Shown here: positions 43,880-54,373 of the stretch, piece by piece | Numbering within the stretch: position 1 is the stretch's first letter | Layout: every line of letters begins with the position of its first letter | Origin: Leptolinea sp. UBA5203 | Lineage (GTDB): Bacteria > Chloroflexota > Anaerolineae > Anaerolineales > Anaerolineaceae | Direction: 5' to 3' | Assembly (NCBI GenBank): GCA_002412765.1 | Contig: DHVR01000045.1 | Location: forward strand, 23,848-87,847 | Length of the DNA: 64,000 nt | Program-made: the position numbers and the translations under genes | The notes under the pieces: model-generated | Seen by the model: only the letters and a program-made list of their open reading frames with translations | The model's database searches: none | What the model was told of the DNA's origin: nothing

Positions 43880-45010
43880 TCAGGCTTCTTCAAACCCTTC
43901 AAGAGCGGATTTTGTGCGATCCATCCAGGTATAGTTTTGGGATAATTGCCGGGCATGACTGCCCATCTCCTGACATAGGATTGGATCCTCATATAGGGCT
44001 TTAAGCTCATCTGCCCAGGCTTGAATATCTTTTGGCGGGCAAAACACGGTATTCTCTTCACTCAGCACTTCCCGTATCACGGGAAGGTCACTGCTCAGGA
44101 TGGGCCTGCCGGTCGCCAGGTAATCAAACATCTTCATCGGGCTGCAAATATCCGCGGAGTTCCCTCCGCTGCTGCCGGCTATTTGAGCGCCATAAGGCAT
44201 CAGCAGAACATCCCCGGCTGACTGATAGCGTGGTAATTCTTTTTGTGAAACAAAACCTGTCAGAATCACATTACTGATTCCAGCCACCTGTAGACGCTGC
44301 TCCCATTGAAGAACCGCCTCCGGTGTACCGCCAACCCATAAAAATTGTATCTGCGGCAAGCTTTGAGCTAGCCCGAATAACAATTCGATGCCGCGGCCAG
44401 CATAAAAATGACCGGTAAAAACGGCAGTAAATTTCTGCGGAATTCGCAGCTCATCCCGGGCTTCACTGGGCGATAACACTTTTTGGTACTGACGCATGTC
44501 AATCGCATTAGGCGCGATTTGGATGAAATTTCCATCCAGGGCAATCGCTTGCTCTTCTTCCAGCGCCGTCCTTAAAGCTTTTGTGATTAGCAACAGGCGT
44601 TTTTTGCCTTTATGTTTGACGAAATAGTGAAAAGCGCGTTTCCCCACTGTCCCCGTCGTCCGGTCATGCAATTCCAGCACTACGGGCAAGCCAAAGAGCA
44701 GACCTAAAACGGCTGTCTGAAGCGTCCAGGTATAAAGCAGATCCGGCTTCCACAGCATCACTTGCAGGAAAGACTGGGATAGAAAATCATAGCGTTTCCA
44801 TTTTCGCCGCGAAGGCACCCAGGATAATTCAGGGATTTGTTCCAATCCGTAGTATTTCTTCAGTTCATCCGGCTCATAAACCGAGTCTCCAGGAGACCAC
44901 AATCGAACCTGGTGATCCAGGGCCAATAAACTATCCATCACTTTCATCACCTGGATGGCATTAGCTTTGCTGGATGGAATATCCGATGTACAAACACTGG
45001 CTATTTTCAC
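43880..45010 (-). CDS. Glycosyltransferase family 4 (GT-B)
   Basis: The 376-residue GT-B enzyme has an N-terminal SDIPSSKANAIQVMKVMDSL acceptor domain and the donor domain TAVFTGHFYAGRGIELL, DVLLMPYG, and CSPMKMFDYLATGRPILSSD. The last is the E/D-rich nucleotide-sugar region, with an Asp/Lys variant of EX7E. The start is GTG, in a GTGA overlap with the flippase stop, preceded by CGGGAG. It acts in the cytoplasm on the lipid-linked repeat unit. Confidence 0.9.
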   Translation of the reverse strand: MKIASVCTSDIPSSKANAIQVMKVMDSLLALDHQVRLWSPGDSVYEPDELKKYYGLEQIPELSWVPSRRKWKRYDFLSQSFLQVMLWKPDLLYTWTLQTAVLGLLFGLPVVLELHDRTTGTVGKRAFHYFVKHKGKKRLLLITKALRTALEEEQAIALDGNFIQIAPNAIDMRQYQKVLSPSEARDELRIPQKFTAVFTGHFYAGRGIELLFGLAQSLPQIQFLWVGGTPEAVLQWEQRLQVAGISNVILTGFVSQKELPRYQSAGDVLLMPYGAQIAGSSGGNSADICSPMKMFDYLATGRPILSSDLPVIREVLSEENTVFCPPKDIQAWADELKALYEDPILCQEMGSHARQLSQNYTWMDRTKSALEGFEEA

Positions 45011-46380
45011 GGCATACTCCCGGATTGAATGGGTGCAGCCAGAGCGTCTTGATTTTGCGCACTGCGCATCAAGCCAAACCCACGCATGGCGATGATGCCA
45101 ATGGAAAAGACAAAATATCCGGTCATCAACCAGGCCATGCCATAAACTCCATAGATTGGAACGAGCAGGAACATTAAAATGATTTTGGCGGCGCCGAACA
45201 CAAAGGTCACCAGCAGCGGGTAATTAGGTTTACTGAAAGCCAGCATCAGGGGACGATTCCAGAACAAGATATTGGCCACCCCATAACCCATCATAAGAAT
45301 CAGAATCACCTCAAAAGAGGGTAAATACACACCATTCTTAATGAGGGACAGCCCCCAGCGTCCGGCGACCAGTACCCCAATCGCGCAGGCACCCGTCCAA
45401 ACTGCTGCAATGCTGGAAGTTCGGGTTAATAATTTTCGTAAAATCCCCCATTGTCTGCGGGCGATACTTTTACTGATTTCAGGGAAGGTCGTTGAGATAA
45501 AGGGAGTGATTGGCATCAGTAACACATTCATCATACCGGCAGCGAACTTGTAATAGCCAGCAGCGGCAGGTGTCAGGAAATAGCCAACCCACAATATGTC
45601 CGAATCCCGAATGATTAAATTAATCGTGCCGCTTAAATTTGTGCTGATGGCAAAACGAGCCATGGACCATGGTTTTTCGATCAGGCGCAAAGAGGCACGC
45701 CACCAATCTTCTCCAAAGATGGTTTTCATCTTGGACATTGCAATCAGAAATATACCCAATCCATTAATAGCCTTTCCAACTAGATAGGCGATCATGACAT
45801 CAAAAACAGAACCATGGCGTAGAAATACGATGACGATCAGTAAAGCCGTGGCGATACTCTGGATTAAATTGATAATCGCCTGACTGCGATAGTGGTTTCC
45901 CAATTGCAGAATCGCCGTGCTGGTTTCATTAACCAAATTAAATAATAAAGATATTCCATAGATGGCAATCCATCCAATTACGCTGGAATCTTTGATAATC
46001 CATTTAGCCGCCAATGGCGCTGTGAGAACGAGAATACCATATGCCAGGATGGTGGTGAGGGCTTCACTGAGCAAGGCCACTTTCACGATGGCAGCAGCAC
46101 GTTGACGATTCCCTAAAGCCAAATCCTCACCGCCAAACTTTACCACCAACTCGCCCATTCTAAAGGAAAAGAAACGGTTCAGACTGGAGGCCAGCATAAT
46201 GACCATACCCAAAGTACCGTATCCCGCCGGGCCAAGGAAAATAGCCGCCAGAATCCCCTGAGCGGACCCTAAAACCATGGCGATGGTATTACTGCTGAAG
46301 AGGTACCCTGTATTGCGAATTACTTTTTGCATCAGGACATCCGCTTTCCAGGATTGGATCAGTTTTTGCACAAAGTTCAT
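45007..46380 (-). CDS. Oligosaccharide flippase (Wzx/MATE-like)
   Basis: The 457-residue protein has 12-14 membrane helices and an N-terminus NTGYLFSSNTIAMVLGSAQG, typical of the polysaccharide transporter family that flips undecaprenyl-linked repeat units. The ATG at 46378-46380 overlaps the TGA of the epimerase gene (ATGA), which decides the start over a longer frame. Its own stop overlaps the next gene. Confidence 0.92.
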   Translation of the reverse strand: MNFVQKLIQSWKADVLMQKVIRNTGYLFSSNTIAMVLGSAQGILAAIFLGPAGYGTLGMVIMLASSLNRFFSFRMGELVVKFGGEDLALGNRQRAAAIVKVALLSEALTTILAYGILVLTAPLAAKWIIKDSSVIGWIAIYGISLLFNLVNETSTAILQLGNHYRSQAIINLIQSIATALLIVIVFLRHGSVFDVMIAYLVGKAINGLGIFLIAMSKMKTIFGEDWWRASLRLIEKPWSMARFAISTNLSGTINLIIRDSDILWVGYFLTPAAAGYYKFAAGMMNVLLMPITPFISTTFPEISKSIARRQWGILRKLLTRTSSIAAVWTGACAIGVLVAGRWGLSLIKNGVYLPSFEVILILMMGYGVANILFWNRPLMLAFSKPNYPLLVTFVFGAAKIILMFLLVPIYGVYGMAWLMTGYFVFSIGIIAMRGFGLMRSAQNQDALAAPIQSGSMP

Positions 46381-47354
46381 CGTGTGATAACCTGTTTGAC
46401 CCAATCTCTTTGCTCAAGATACCAGGATACTAAATTTTGGATGCCTTCTTTTAATTCCACTCTGGGTTCCCATCCTAAGAGTTGGCGGGCTTTCGTTACA
46501 TCGGCACAATTTGCCAGCATATCCGCCGGATGGAAAGGATGATATTCAATCTTAGCTTTCTTTCCCAATAACTCTTCCATATGGACAATGAGCTGATTGA
46601 TACTGATGGTTTCATGGCCGCCTAAATTAATCACTTCATAGCCAACTGGTTTCAATGCCTGGATGGTTCCGCGGGCAATGTCATCCACATAAGTGAACCC
46701 ACGAGTTTGTTCTCCATCCCCGTTGACCATTAACGGCTTCTCTTCCGAGATCCATTGAGCAAAGCGAAACATCACCATGTCCGGCCGGCCCGCCGGCCCG
46801 TAGACGGTAAAATAGCGTACAATGCTGACATCCAAACCATTTAGGTAATGGTAGGCATGGCACATGGCTTCAGCCCCTTTCTTGCTGGCTGAATAAGGCT
46901 GCAGAGGATAATCACTGGAAGCGGTCTCCGGCGTCGGCATGGGGGCATTTTGTCCATAAATACTGGAGGTAGAGGCCAGTAGGAATTTCGGAACAGCATG
47001 GCGTTTGCACAACTCAAGCAGATTTAAGGTGCCGGTGGTGTTGGTTTGCAAATACAACCAGGGGTCTTCCACACTTTGGCGTACGCCTGCCCGGGCAGCC
47101 AGATTGATCACCGCATCAAAACCGCCTACCTTCTTAAAAACACCTTCCAGCGCAGGAAAATCGCAAATATCAATTTCCTGAAAGTTATAATTCTTAAAAT
47201 CTTTCAGGCGATTCAGCCGATATTCCTTTAGCCGTAAATCGTAGGCATCGTTCATATTATCCACGCCAACTACAGTATGGCCGGCTGATAACAATTGCTC
47301 GCTTACTTTTGCACCGATAAAACCGGATGAACCGGTAACCAGATATGTACCCAT
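46377..47354 (-). CDS. NAD-dependent UDP-sugar epimerase (UDP-glucuronate 4-epimerase-like)
   Basis: The 325-residue short-chain dehydrogenase-like enzyme has the NAD motif TGSSGFIG, the catalytic Thr-Ser-Ser and Tyr-x-x-x-Lys (STSSIYG, PYSASKKGAE) and RYFTVYGPAGRPDM, which is typical of UDP-glucuronate epimerases. It follows a UDP-sugar dehydrogenase gene with one base shared (TAATG), so it probably acts on that enzyme's uronic acid product. Confidence 0.9.
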   Translation of the reverse strand: MGTYLVTGSSGFIGAKVSEQLLSAGHTVVGVDNMNDAYDLRLKEYRLNRLKDFKNYNFQEIDICDFPALEGVFKKVGGFDAVINLAARAGVRQSVEDPWLYLQTNTTGTLNLLELCKRHAVPKFLLASTSSIYGQNAPMPTPETASSDYPLQPYSASKKGAEAMCHAYHYLNGLDVSIVRYFTVYGPAGRPDMVMFRFAQWISEEKPLMVNGDGEQTRGFTYVDDIARGTIQALKPVGYEVINLGGHETISINQLIVHMEELLGKKAKIEYHPFHPADMLANCADVTKARQLLGWEPRVELKEGIQNLVSWYLEQRDWVKQVITR

Positions 47355-48673
47355 TAGAGTTTTATCACTTTTGGATTATTCTTTGCCAATTTTCCAAAGG
47401 CATTGCGCGTATCAATGATCAACTTAGCATCATCCAGAATCATTTTATAATCCAACTGACTGTGATTGGTGATAACCACCACACAATCTACAGCATTTAC
47501 TTCCCTCATAAAATCGGCAACGGATTCCAACTGCCAATCATCGTGTTTAACCACCGGCACGAATGGGTCAAAAAAGCTGACATCAGCCCCTTTTTGTTTT
47601 AATAATCCAATCACATCCAACGCCGGAGATTCGCGCATATCATCAATATCAGGTTTATAGGCCACGCCTACGATCAGGATGCGGCTGCCTTTAATCGGCT
47701 TGCCGTGATCGTTCAAACCATCCTGAACCTTGTTCACGACAAAGCGGGGCATACCGGTGTTAATTTCGGAAGCCAACTCAATAAAGCGAGCTGTGTAATT
47801 CAGCGAGCGTAGTTTCCAGGATAAATAAAGGGGATCAATGGGGATGCAGTGTCCTCCCAATCCCGGACCAGGGGTAAACTTCATAAAGCCAAAAGGTTTG
47901 GTCGCTGCAGCATCAATCACTTCCCAAACATCCACGCCCAGACGATCACACATGATAGCCAGTTCATTCACTAGGCCAATATTAATCATTCGAAATGTGT
48001 TTTCCAGCAATTTAGCCATCTCGGCCACTTCAGTGGAGGAGACTGAGACTACCGTATCCAACGCTTTGGAATACAAAGCCGAAGATACTTCACTGCAGGA
48101 TTCAGTAATCCCGCCAATTACTTTTGGGGTGTTTTTCGTGGTCCAATCTTCCCGGCCTGGGTCCACCCTTTCCGGTGAAAAAGCCAGGAAAAAGTCCTTA
48201 CCCACTTCCAACCCGCTGGCTTCCACCAGTTTCGGTAAAACCAACTCGCGTGTGGTTCCAGGATAAGTGGAAGACTCCAACACAACGATCATGCCCTTGT
48301 GCAAATAAGGTGCGAGATCCTCCGTTGCGGAAACGATGAAGGATAGATCCGGATCACCTGTCTTGCGCAAAGGTGTGGGGACACAAATACTCACCGCATC
48401 CATTTCACGGAGGATGCTGAAATCCGTGGTGGCTCGTAAGGTACCATTGGCCACCAGTTTTTGTATCTTTTCGCTGGGAATATCCTGAATATAACTAATT
48501 CCTTTGTTGATTAAATCCACTTTCTCAGTGATGGGATCAATGCCAAGAACTTCAAAACCTGCTTCAGAGAAAACTGTCGCAAATGGCAGGCCAACATAGC
48601 CTATCCCAAGGACAGCAATTTTCATATCTTTCTTTTCGATTTTTTCCAATACCATGGCTTTCGTTGTTGCCAT
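47354..48673 (-). CDS. Nucleotide sugar dehydrogenase (UDP-GlcNAc/ManNAc 6-dehydrogenase type)
   Basis: The 439-residue enzyme oxidises the C6 hydroxyl of a UDP-sugar to a carboxylate with two NAD. It has the NAD motif AVLGIGYVGLPFATVF, the catalytic Cys in GPGLGGHCIPIDP and the C-terminal GVAYKPDIDDMRESPAL. GGHCIPIDP fits the WbpA/WecC branch (N-acetylated sugars) better than UDP-glucose dehydrogenase. GAGGAG lies upstream of the ATG with a long A-rich spacer. The exact sugar is not fixed by sequence. Confidence 0.92.
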   Translation of the reverse strand: MATTKAMVLEKIEKKDMKIAVLGIGYVGLPFATVFSEAGFEVLGIDPITEKVDLINKGISYIQDIPSEKIQKLVANGTLRATTDFSILREMDAVSICVPTPLRKTGDPDLSFIVSATEDLAPYLHKGMIVVLESSTYPGTTRELVLPKLVEASGLEVGKDFFLAFSPERVDPGREDWTTKNTPKVIGGITESCSEVSSALYSKALDTVVSVSSTEVAEMAKLLENTFRMINIGLVNELAIMCDRLGVDVWEVIDAAATKPFGFMKFTPGPGLGGHCIPIDPLYLSWKLRSLNYTARFIELASEINTGMPRFVVNKVQDGLNDHGKPIKGSRILIVGVAYKPDIDDMRESPALDVIGLLKQKGADVSFFDPFVPVVKHDDWQLESVADFMREVNAVDCVVVITNHSQLDYKMILDDAKLIIDTRNAFGKLAKNNPKVIKL

Positions 48674-48807
48674 TATTTTTTTCTCCTCTGTTCACTTGAG
48701 GTTTTTACCCATTCAACTTTTTATTGTACCAAAAAGGCGTCGAATCCGTGAAAATTGGATGACATCGGTCTGACAAAGGTTATCGCATTAATAGGATTAT
48801 TCAGCAT

Positions 48808-49875
48808 TTAGGACTGTGAAGAGGTTTTTCTTACTAGAAATTTCGGGTTATCTAAAATCAGAATGCCTGCCGCACCAAGCAATACGCAAGCTAAGAAGAT
48901 TAAATTGGAATAGATTGGCACCATGGAGACAGCAATCATTGCCAAACAATCAAAGATCAGCGCAACCAATTGCATACTAAAAACCGCCCGGTTTGAATCA
49001 ATCCCGCTATTCAACAATCGATGATAGGTATGATCTAGATTGCCTTTATAAAAAGGTAAATGGCGCCGGACACGGGATACAAATACCAAACAGGTATCAA
49101 AGATGGGTATCGCAAAAAACAAAATCGGTACAAACCAGGAAGATGCCTGTACATAATAAATTGGGGCATAAATTATAGAACCTGCCGCAAGAATAAATCC
49201 AAGCGTTTGGGCCCCCGAATCCCCCAAAAATAATTTAGCCGGGAAAGCATTATAAAAAGAGAGGATCAAAATAATCCCCAAGAAAATTGCCAAAAAATTG
49301 GACAGGTCCGTTTGTTTGGACCCAAGTGCTGCAAAGATAAAAAAGCCGCATGCCCATGCACTGATTCCTGAGACCAGTCCATCCATACTATCAATCAAAT
49401 TAAACGCATTCACGATGCCAATAATCCAAAAAATTGTCAGGAAGTAATCCATCACTTTTGGGAGCAGCAGCCCCAGGTCATTGCCGTTCAAAAGATTAAG
49501 ATGTTCAACAATATGAATCGATACCCCCATCCATATCATGACAAATGCGGCCAAAACCTGGCCAAGCAGTTTCCAGGGTGCCGAAAGACCTTTGATATCA
49601 TCCAATAAACCGAAAGCAAATATGATTACAGCCGGGATAAGAATCGAAAGAAATGAACTGGGAATGGATCGGCGAAAAATGAAAAACATAATACTAGCGG
49701 ACAGGACCAGAGTTAGCCCTCCCGCAATTGGAACCGGGCGACGATGGATTTTATGCTGTGCAGTACCTGGCACATCCATCAAATTTATTTTTCTACAAAA
49801 TTCAATACACAACTTGCCAATAGGCAAAGATATTAGTAATCCCCAAAAAAGTACCTTAAATTGAAAAATCATCAT
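48808..49875 (-). CDS. Polyprenyl-phosphate N-acetylhexosamine-1-phosphate transferase (WecA/TagO-like)
   Basis: The 355-residue membrane enzyme starts glycan synthesis by moving a HexNAc-1-phosphate to undecaprenyl phosphate. It has about 10-11 helices and the family motifs HRRPVPIAGG, FGLLDDIKG, NAFNLIDSMDGLVSG, LFLGDSGAQTLG and the cytoplasmic His motif LDHTYHRLL. MraY is excluded by the lack of its muramyl-peptide motifs. It lies in the middle of the locus and probably sets the first sugar of the repeat unit. Confidence 0.92.
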   Translation of the reverse strand: MMIFQFKVLFWGLLISLPIGKLCIEFCRKINLMDVPGTAQHKIHRRPVPIAGGLTLVLSASIMFFIFRRSIPSSFLSILIPAVIIFAFGLLDDIKGLSAPWKLLGQVLAAFVMIWMGVSIHIVEHLNLLNGNDLGLLLPKVMDYFLTIFWIIGIVNAFNLIDSMDGLVSGISAWACGFFIFAALGSKQTDLSNFLAIFLGIILILSFYNAFPAKLFLGDSGAQTLGFILAAGSIIYAPIYYVQASSWFVPILFFAIPIFDTCLVFVSRVRRHLPFYKGNLDHTYHRLLNSGIDSNRAVFSMQLVALIFDCLAMIAVSMVPIYSNLIFLACVLLGAAGILILDNPKFLVRKTSSQS

Positions 49876-50066
49876 AAATCCCCAAATTTTGATTTTAGTA
49901 AGGTCTCATTTCAAACCAATGGGCTTTTGTTTACCGTTGCATGATAGATGATCACTGTTTGAACTGAGCTAGGTCACCTAAATTTAATTCCAAGTATACA
50001 TAATTATTCAAATCAGAGAAAGTAAATTAATTGGATAATTTAGACTGTAATTTAATTACACTGATT

Positions 50067-51197
50067 TCAGAAATGGATAGATTTCTTAAATTCTTCAACA
50101 TAATGTTCTGCAATCCGAGGCAGCGAAAACCGGTCAATTATTCGCTCGCGCGCTTGCATTCTTATCTGCTGAAATTCGTCATTGGATTTGGTCAACATCT
50201 TGATACCGGCAGAAGCGAGCATTTGAGGATTTTTTGGGGGGACGATCAGCCCAGTATCGTCGATCAGAATATGGGCATCTCCGATATCGGTAGCCACACA
50301 TGGCACTCCACAGGCCATGGCTTCACCAATCACCATCGGAAAAGCTTCTCCATAGGCAGATGAAGATACCAGAATATCCAGCGCCTGGTATACTGGTTCA
50401 ATTTCTGTTCTTCTCCCTAATAGATGTACCTTATCTACTATTCCTGCCTGCTCCAGCAAATTCATTAACACTGCATTATCTTCCGACAATCCCTGTCCGC
50501 ATAAGATGAACTCAATATTCTGAATCGCTTGAGTCATGAGCCTTGCAGCTTCAATGAATGTAGGAAAGTCCTTTTGAGGATCATATCGACCAATGATCCC
50601 CACCACCCTTGTTGAACGATGGATGCCCAATTCGGTTTTGAATTGATTCCCAGCTTTTTGATCCGGATGAAACAATACCGTATCAAATCCGTTGGGAATG
50701 ACCACAAATTTATCCCTGCGGTAACCAATCTTTTCATGAATGCTTCGGGAGATCTCAGAACAGCTAATAATGGCCGCAGGTAAAAAAGACAAAACAGCCC
50801 CCAATTTCATAATCCAGATGGTCATATTTGAACTTGTTCGAGAATCCAGGGTGGTATTATGAATACTCCAAAGTACTGGAGTGGATCCAGTCAACTTAGC
50901 TGCCAGAGTACCGATCAAATTGGCGTGATACATCCAACACAGGACAAGGGTAGGTCTCAAATCGTGCAATTTCTTACACAAGCGAAGAAAACCCGAAAAG
51001 TTCAACCGCCCCCGGGAAAAATTTAAATCAATGACTTCGATGCCATCAGCCTGCAGTCGAGGTTTCAACTCACCATCCGAAACAAGGGAAAACACCACAG
51101 CATCCACACCCATAGCCTGTTGCTGTTTTACCAGACGAAGCAACATCATCTCGGCCCCCCCAGTGGATAGGCCGGTAATAATATGTGCAATTTTCAA
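50067..51197 (-). CDS. Glycosyltransferase family 4 (GT-B)
   Basis: The 376-residue GT-B enzyme has a Gly-rich N-terminal loop (TGLSTGGAEMMLLRLVK), GRYDPQKDFPTFIEAA in the donor domain and the EX7E motif in GEAFPMVIGEAMACGVP. The start is TTG in a TTGA overlap with the previous gene's stop, with GGAGATGAG upstream. The donor and acceptor are unknown. Confidence 0.9.
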   Translation of the reverse strand: MKIAHIITGLSTGGAEMMLLRLVKQQQAMGVDAVVFSLVSDGELKPRLQADGIEVIDLNFSRGRLNFSGFLRLCKKLHDLRPTLVLCWMYHANLIGTLAAKLTGSTPVLWSIHNTTLDSRTSSNMTIWIMKLGAVLSFLPAAIISCSEISRSIHEKIGYRRDKFVVIPNGFDTVLFHPDQKAGNQFKTELGIHRSTRVVGIIGRYDPQKDFPTFIEAARLMTQAIQNIEFILCGQGLSEDNAVLMNLLEQAGIVDKVHLLGRRTEIEPVYQALDILVSSSAYGEAFPMVIGEAMACGVPCVATDIGDAHILIDDTGLIVPPKNPQMLASAGIKMLTKSNDEFQQIRMQARERIIDRFSLPRIAEHYVEEFKKSIHF

Positions 51198-52306
51198 GGC
51201 TCATCTCCAACCATGAGTGTTTTGAACAAATCGTAATAGATAACAGCAATTTTTTCAATTGTAAAATCACTGGCTCTATCCTGCAGTAGGCTGCGATCTG
51301 CTTTTTGTTTCAGGGAGGCCAGCATCGCTTCAGCTAATCTCTCTGGCTGCTGGATTTCAACTAACCGGCCAAACTTACCGTCCTGCAAGATCTCCCGCGG
51401 ACCACTGGGGCAATCCGTCGAAACGACAGGCACCCCGCACGCCAGCGACTCCACAATCACATTCCCAAAGCCCTCCGTTAAAGAAGAAACCACGCAAAGA
51501 TCAGCGGGCGTTAGGGCTTGGAAAATATCCTCTGTAAACCCAGGAAAATCAATATCTTCGGTTAGCCCCAACGCATCCCGCTGGCTTTCCAGTCGTGCCC
51601 GCTCAGGGCCTTCACCATAGATGGTCAAGTGACATGCAAGTTGTTTTCGGAGAATGACGAAGGCATCTACCAAGGTCTGGAAATCTTTTTCCTTCACCAA
51701 CCGTCCTGCCGAGATAATCTGAACTTCACCCTTAACTTTTTTTTTCAAGGGATTTTTTAATTGTTCAAATTTCTGAGTGGAGAGAATGGGGTTCCCTATC
51801 GTGGCAATGCAGGAGGGATTAATTTTCAATTCATGGATCAGGTCCTCAGCTACACCATCGGATACGGCTACAATTTTATGTGCAAATTGAAAAAGTAACA
51901 AAATTCCATTTCGCAGGATCTTTTCCCGAAAACCGTAATGAATTTGTCTAAATTTTGAACCCATCTGATGAACACTGACCACACATTTTGTTTTTGCCCT
52001 GCTCAACAAGATAGCCAATATCGCAATCAGATTGGCATTATCAACAGCTGAAAACAATATATTCGGGCGGTTTGTTCGTAAAAAATGCATCAATGGAAAC
52101 AATGTAGATGAGACGCGGTTTTGATGTAGATTCACAAAATTGATCCCCTGCGGGATCTGAGTTTTTAATTCGCCACATGCTCTCGCTACGACCAAGTCAA
52201 TTTGAACTGGATAATCAAGCAACCCGCGAATTAAATTAAGCACCATTCGCTCAGCACCGCCACCAGCCAAAGAGGGTATAAAAAAAGTAATCCGCATACT
52301 GTTCAT
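51194..52306 (-). CDS. Glycosyltransferase family 4 (GT-B)
   Basis: The 370-residue GT-B enzyme has FFIPSLAGGGAERMVLNLIR at the N-terminus, AGRLVKEKDFQTLVDAF in the donor domain and the EX7E motif in TEGFGNVIVESLACGVP. The start ATG 52304-52306 overlaps the previous stop (ATGA). It is similar in architecture to the next gene, and the pair may have arisen by duplication. Confidence 0.9.
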   Translation of the reverse strand: MNSMRITFFIPSLAGGGAERMVLNLIRGLLDYPVQIDLVVARACGELKTQIPQGINFVNLHQNRVSSTLFPLMHFLRTNRPNILFSAVDNANLIAILAILLSRAKTKCVVSVHQMGSKFRQIHYGFREKILRNGILLLFQFAHKIVAVSDGVAEDLIHELKINPSCIATIGNPILSTQKFEQLKNPLKKKVKGEVQIISAGRLVKEKDFQTLVDAFVILRKQLACHLTIYGEGPERARLESQRDALGLTEDIDFPGFTEDIFQALTPADLCVVSSLTEGFGNVIVESLACGVPVVSTDCPSGPREILQDGKFGRLVEIQQPERLAEAMLASLKQKADRSLLQDRASDFTIEKIAVIYYDLFKTLMVGDEP

Positions 52307-53235
52307 GGACGTCTCATCCAGTTACGCAAAATCAACCCATTTTTCACCATCCCAATTGGCAGGTGATAAAGAAATTGGTAGAAGCGATAGCGAAAATTCC
52401 ATGGATCCAGGGATTCGGCTTGCTGAATAAGCTCTTTGGCATTTACAATATTCCCATTTAACCAGGCACTTTTTGAAAATCGGGCAGCATAAAATGCCAT
52501 TGCTTTTTCTTTTATTGGCATTAGGTCTTGTGGGTATAGGGCGGTAATTTTTTCGATCACCGCCAGGTGACTGGCTAAAGCTGTCATGGGGTCAGCTCCA
52601 AAGGATAAACTAAAGGTATGTTCGCGATGTTTGGCTAAAACCTCAGCACGATATCCTACCGGATATTGAGCAGCTATTCTCAACCACATTTCCCAGTCCT
52701 CCCCAATTCGAAACAGCGGGGATTCATCAAACAAACCACACTGATCAAATATGCTGCGCCGAATCAACGGGGTAGGTGAGGCAATACAATTACCCAGTAG
52801 AAGCGATTTCGCAATCCAACCTTCTTTTGCTGGATAAAACAAATCACTGTGCTTGCCAAGGCTGGTGGAATCGCTGTTACAAAAATACAGGCAATCACAA
52901 TAACACCAATCCACCGTAGTATCTTCCAGGATCCGAATCTGTTTTTCCAGCTTATCTGGGCACCAAAGATCATCGGAATCCACAAAAGCAACGAATTCCC
53001 CGATCGCAGCCCGAATGCCGGTATTTCTGGCGGCAGATTGTCCTCCATTTTCCCGATATAGATATTTCACTCGATTGCCAAAATCAGAAAGTATCTGTTT
53101 CGTATCATCTGTTGATCCATCATCCACTACAATCAGCTCAAAATCCTGCATGGTTTGCGCCAGCACACTCTCAATTGTTTCCTGGATCGTGTTTTGGCTG
53201 TTAAAACATGGGATGATCACACTAACCTTTGGCAT
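52303..53235 (-). CDS. Glycosyltransferase family 2
   Basis: The 310-residue GT-A enzyme has SVIIPCFNSQNTIQETIESV, VDDGSTDDTK, the DxD-like FVDSDDLW and GEDWEMWLRIA. No membrane helix is seen, so it acts in the cytoplasm on lipid-linked intermediates. It overlaps the upstream CgeB-like gene by 14 bp. Confidence 0.92.
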   Translation of the reverse strand: MPKVSVIIPCFNSQNTIQETIESVLAQTMQDFELIVVDDGSTDDTKQILSDFGNRVKYLYRENGGQSAARNTGIRAAIGEFVAFVDSDDLWCPDKLEKQIRILEDTTVDWCYCDCLYFCNSDSTSLGKHSDLFYPAKEGWIAKSLLLGNCIASPTPLIRRSIFDQCGLFDESPLFRIGEDWEMWLRIAAQYPVGYRAEVLAKHREHTFSLSFGADPMTALASHLAVIEKITALYPQDLMPIKEKAMAFYAARFSKSAWLNGNIVNAKELIQQAESLDPWNFRYRFYQFLYHLPIGMVKNGLILRNWMRRP

Positions 53236-54373
53236 GGAACCCTAATCGCATCACTTTAAACAAGGTCTGATAGCGTTGTTGATACGTATGCTCAGCCAGG
53301 GCACGTTTTCTGCCCGCCTGGCGTATATTTTCTCCAATCCGGGGATGAATCGCAAAATATCGTATCTTATCCAACAATTCTTCTTTCGAATGATAGGTCA
53401 GGATTTCTTTCTCCGGCTCGAACATTTCAGCTAACTCTTCGCTGTATCCGGTGCAGTATAAAGCACCGCACATGGGGGCTTCAAATTCCCGCAAATGCAG
53501 ATGCCGATGAACAGGTTTTGCCGGATCGTGATCTTCATACACTTCCAGAAATCCTAAACTGATTTTGGAGCGGCTGTACAGGGCAATTAACTCATCATCA
53601 CAGATTGGTAAATGCAAATTGGATCGATATTTCTGGTTTAATTCTCTATGTTTAAAATAGTTTTCCTGTCGGATTTCTTCAGTTTTTCTGTCTCCAGGCT
53701 CGATGGCCAGAATTTTTCGGGTCTGATAGTAGTGCTCTCTGAGGGATGTCTTCCAGGATTGATCCGGGTCCAGAAGCCAATTTGGGCCAAAAACCTGTAC
53801 GTCGATACGATTCTCCAATAGATGCCGGACATACTCGGCACGTAAAGCGTAGTTGGCACCCACAAAGGAAACATCCACATCGCGGGGAAGGTTCATTGGA
53901 TAAAAATATTTTGGATTGGAAGCCATTGGCCACCAATAACCGGCGGTGCGGATGCGTTCAAATTTAATACCGGCATCTTTTTCAGCATACAAATTCAAAT
54001 CGAAGTAAGGCGAAATGTCATCCACCAGGTCAAATTGATGAATGTTATTACAGGAGAAATTCACCATGGGAACGCCATAATGATGAATCTCAGCCAGAAA
54101 CTCAGGATCAATCATCCCATCCATCAAATACGCAAAGAAAAGATCAATCGGTTTTGCTGCAATAGTTTTTTTGAATGCAATCAGAAGGTCTTCTCCAAAG
54201 CTAGTACGCAGCTTAGAATTTTTCTTCTGCATCGCCTTTCTGCCATTTTCGCTCGAAAAAAGGGTTACTTCATGCCCTAATTCTAATAATGGCTCGTACA
54301 AATTTCTCCGCCAGGTTTGATTCTGCGGAACAGAGGAATTGGTGCTGTTTTCGAGAACCTGGAAGATATGCAT
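53222..54373 (-). CDS. CgeB-like glycosyltransferase
   Basis: The 383-residue protein resembles CgeB/spore-maturation-type GT-B transferases: DVSFVGANYALRAEYVRHLL opens the second domain, and HLHLREFEAPMCGALYCTGY and EEILDKIRYFAIHP-like segments close it. The ATG directly follows the RmlD-like stop codon with no gap. The specificity is unknown. Confidence 0.85.
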   Translation of the reverse strand: MHIFQVLENSTNSSVPQNQTWRRNLYEPLLELGHEVTLFSSENGRKAMQKKNSKLRTSFGEDLLIAFKKTIAAKPIDLFFAYLMDGMIDPEFLAEIHHYGVPMVNFSCNNIHQFDLVDDISPYFDLNLYAEKDAGIKFERIRTAGYWWPMASNPKYFYPMNLPRDVDVSFVGANYALRAEYVRHLLENRIDVQVFGPNWLLDPDQSWKTSLREHYYQTRKILAIEPGDRKTEEIRQENYFKHRELNQKYRSNLHLPICDDELIALYSRSKISLGFLEVYEDHDPAKPVHRHLHLREFEAPMCGALYCTGYSEELAEMFEPEKEILTYHSKEELLDKIRYFAIHPRIGENIRQAGRKRALAEHTYQQRYQTLFKVMRLGFHAKG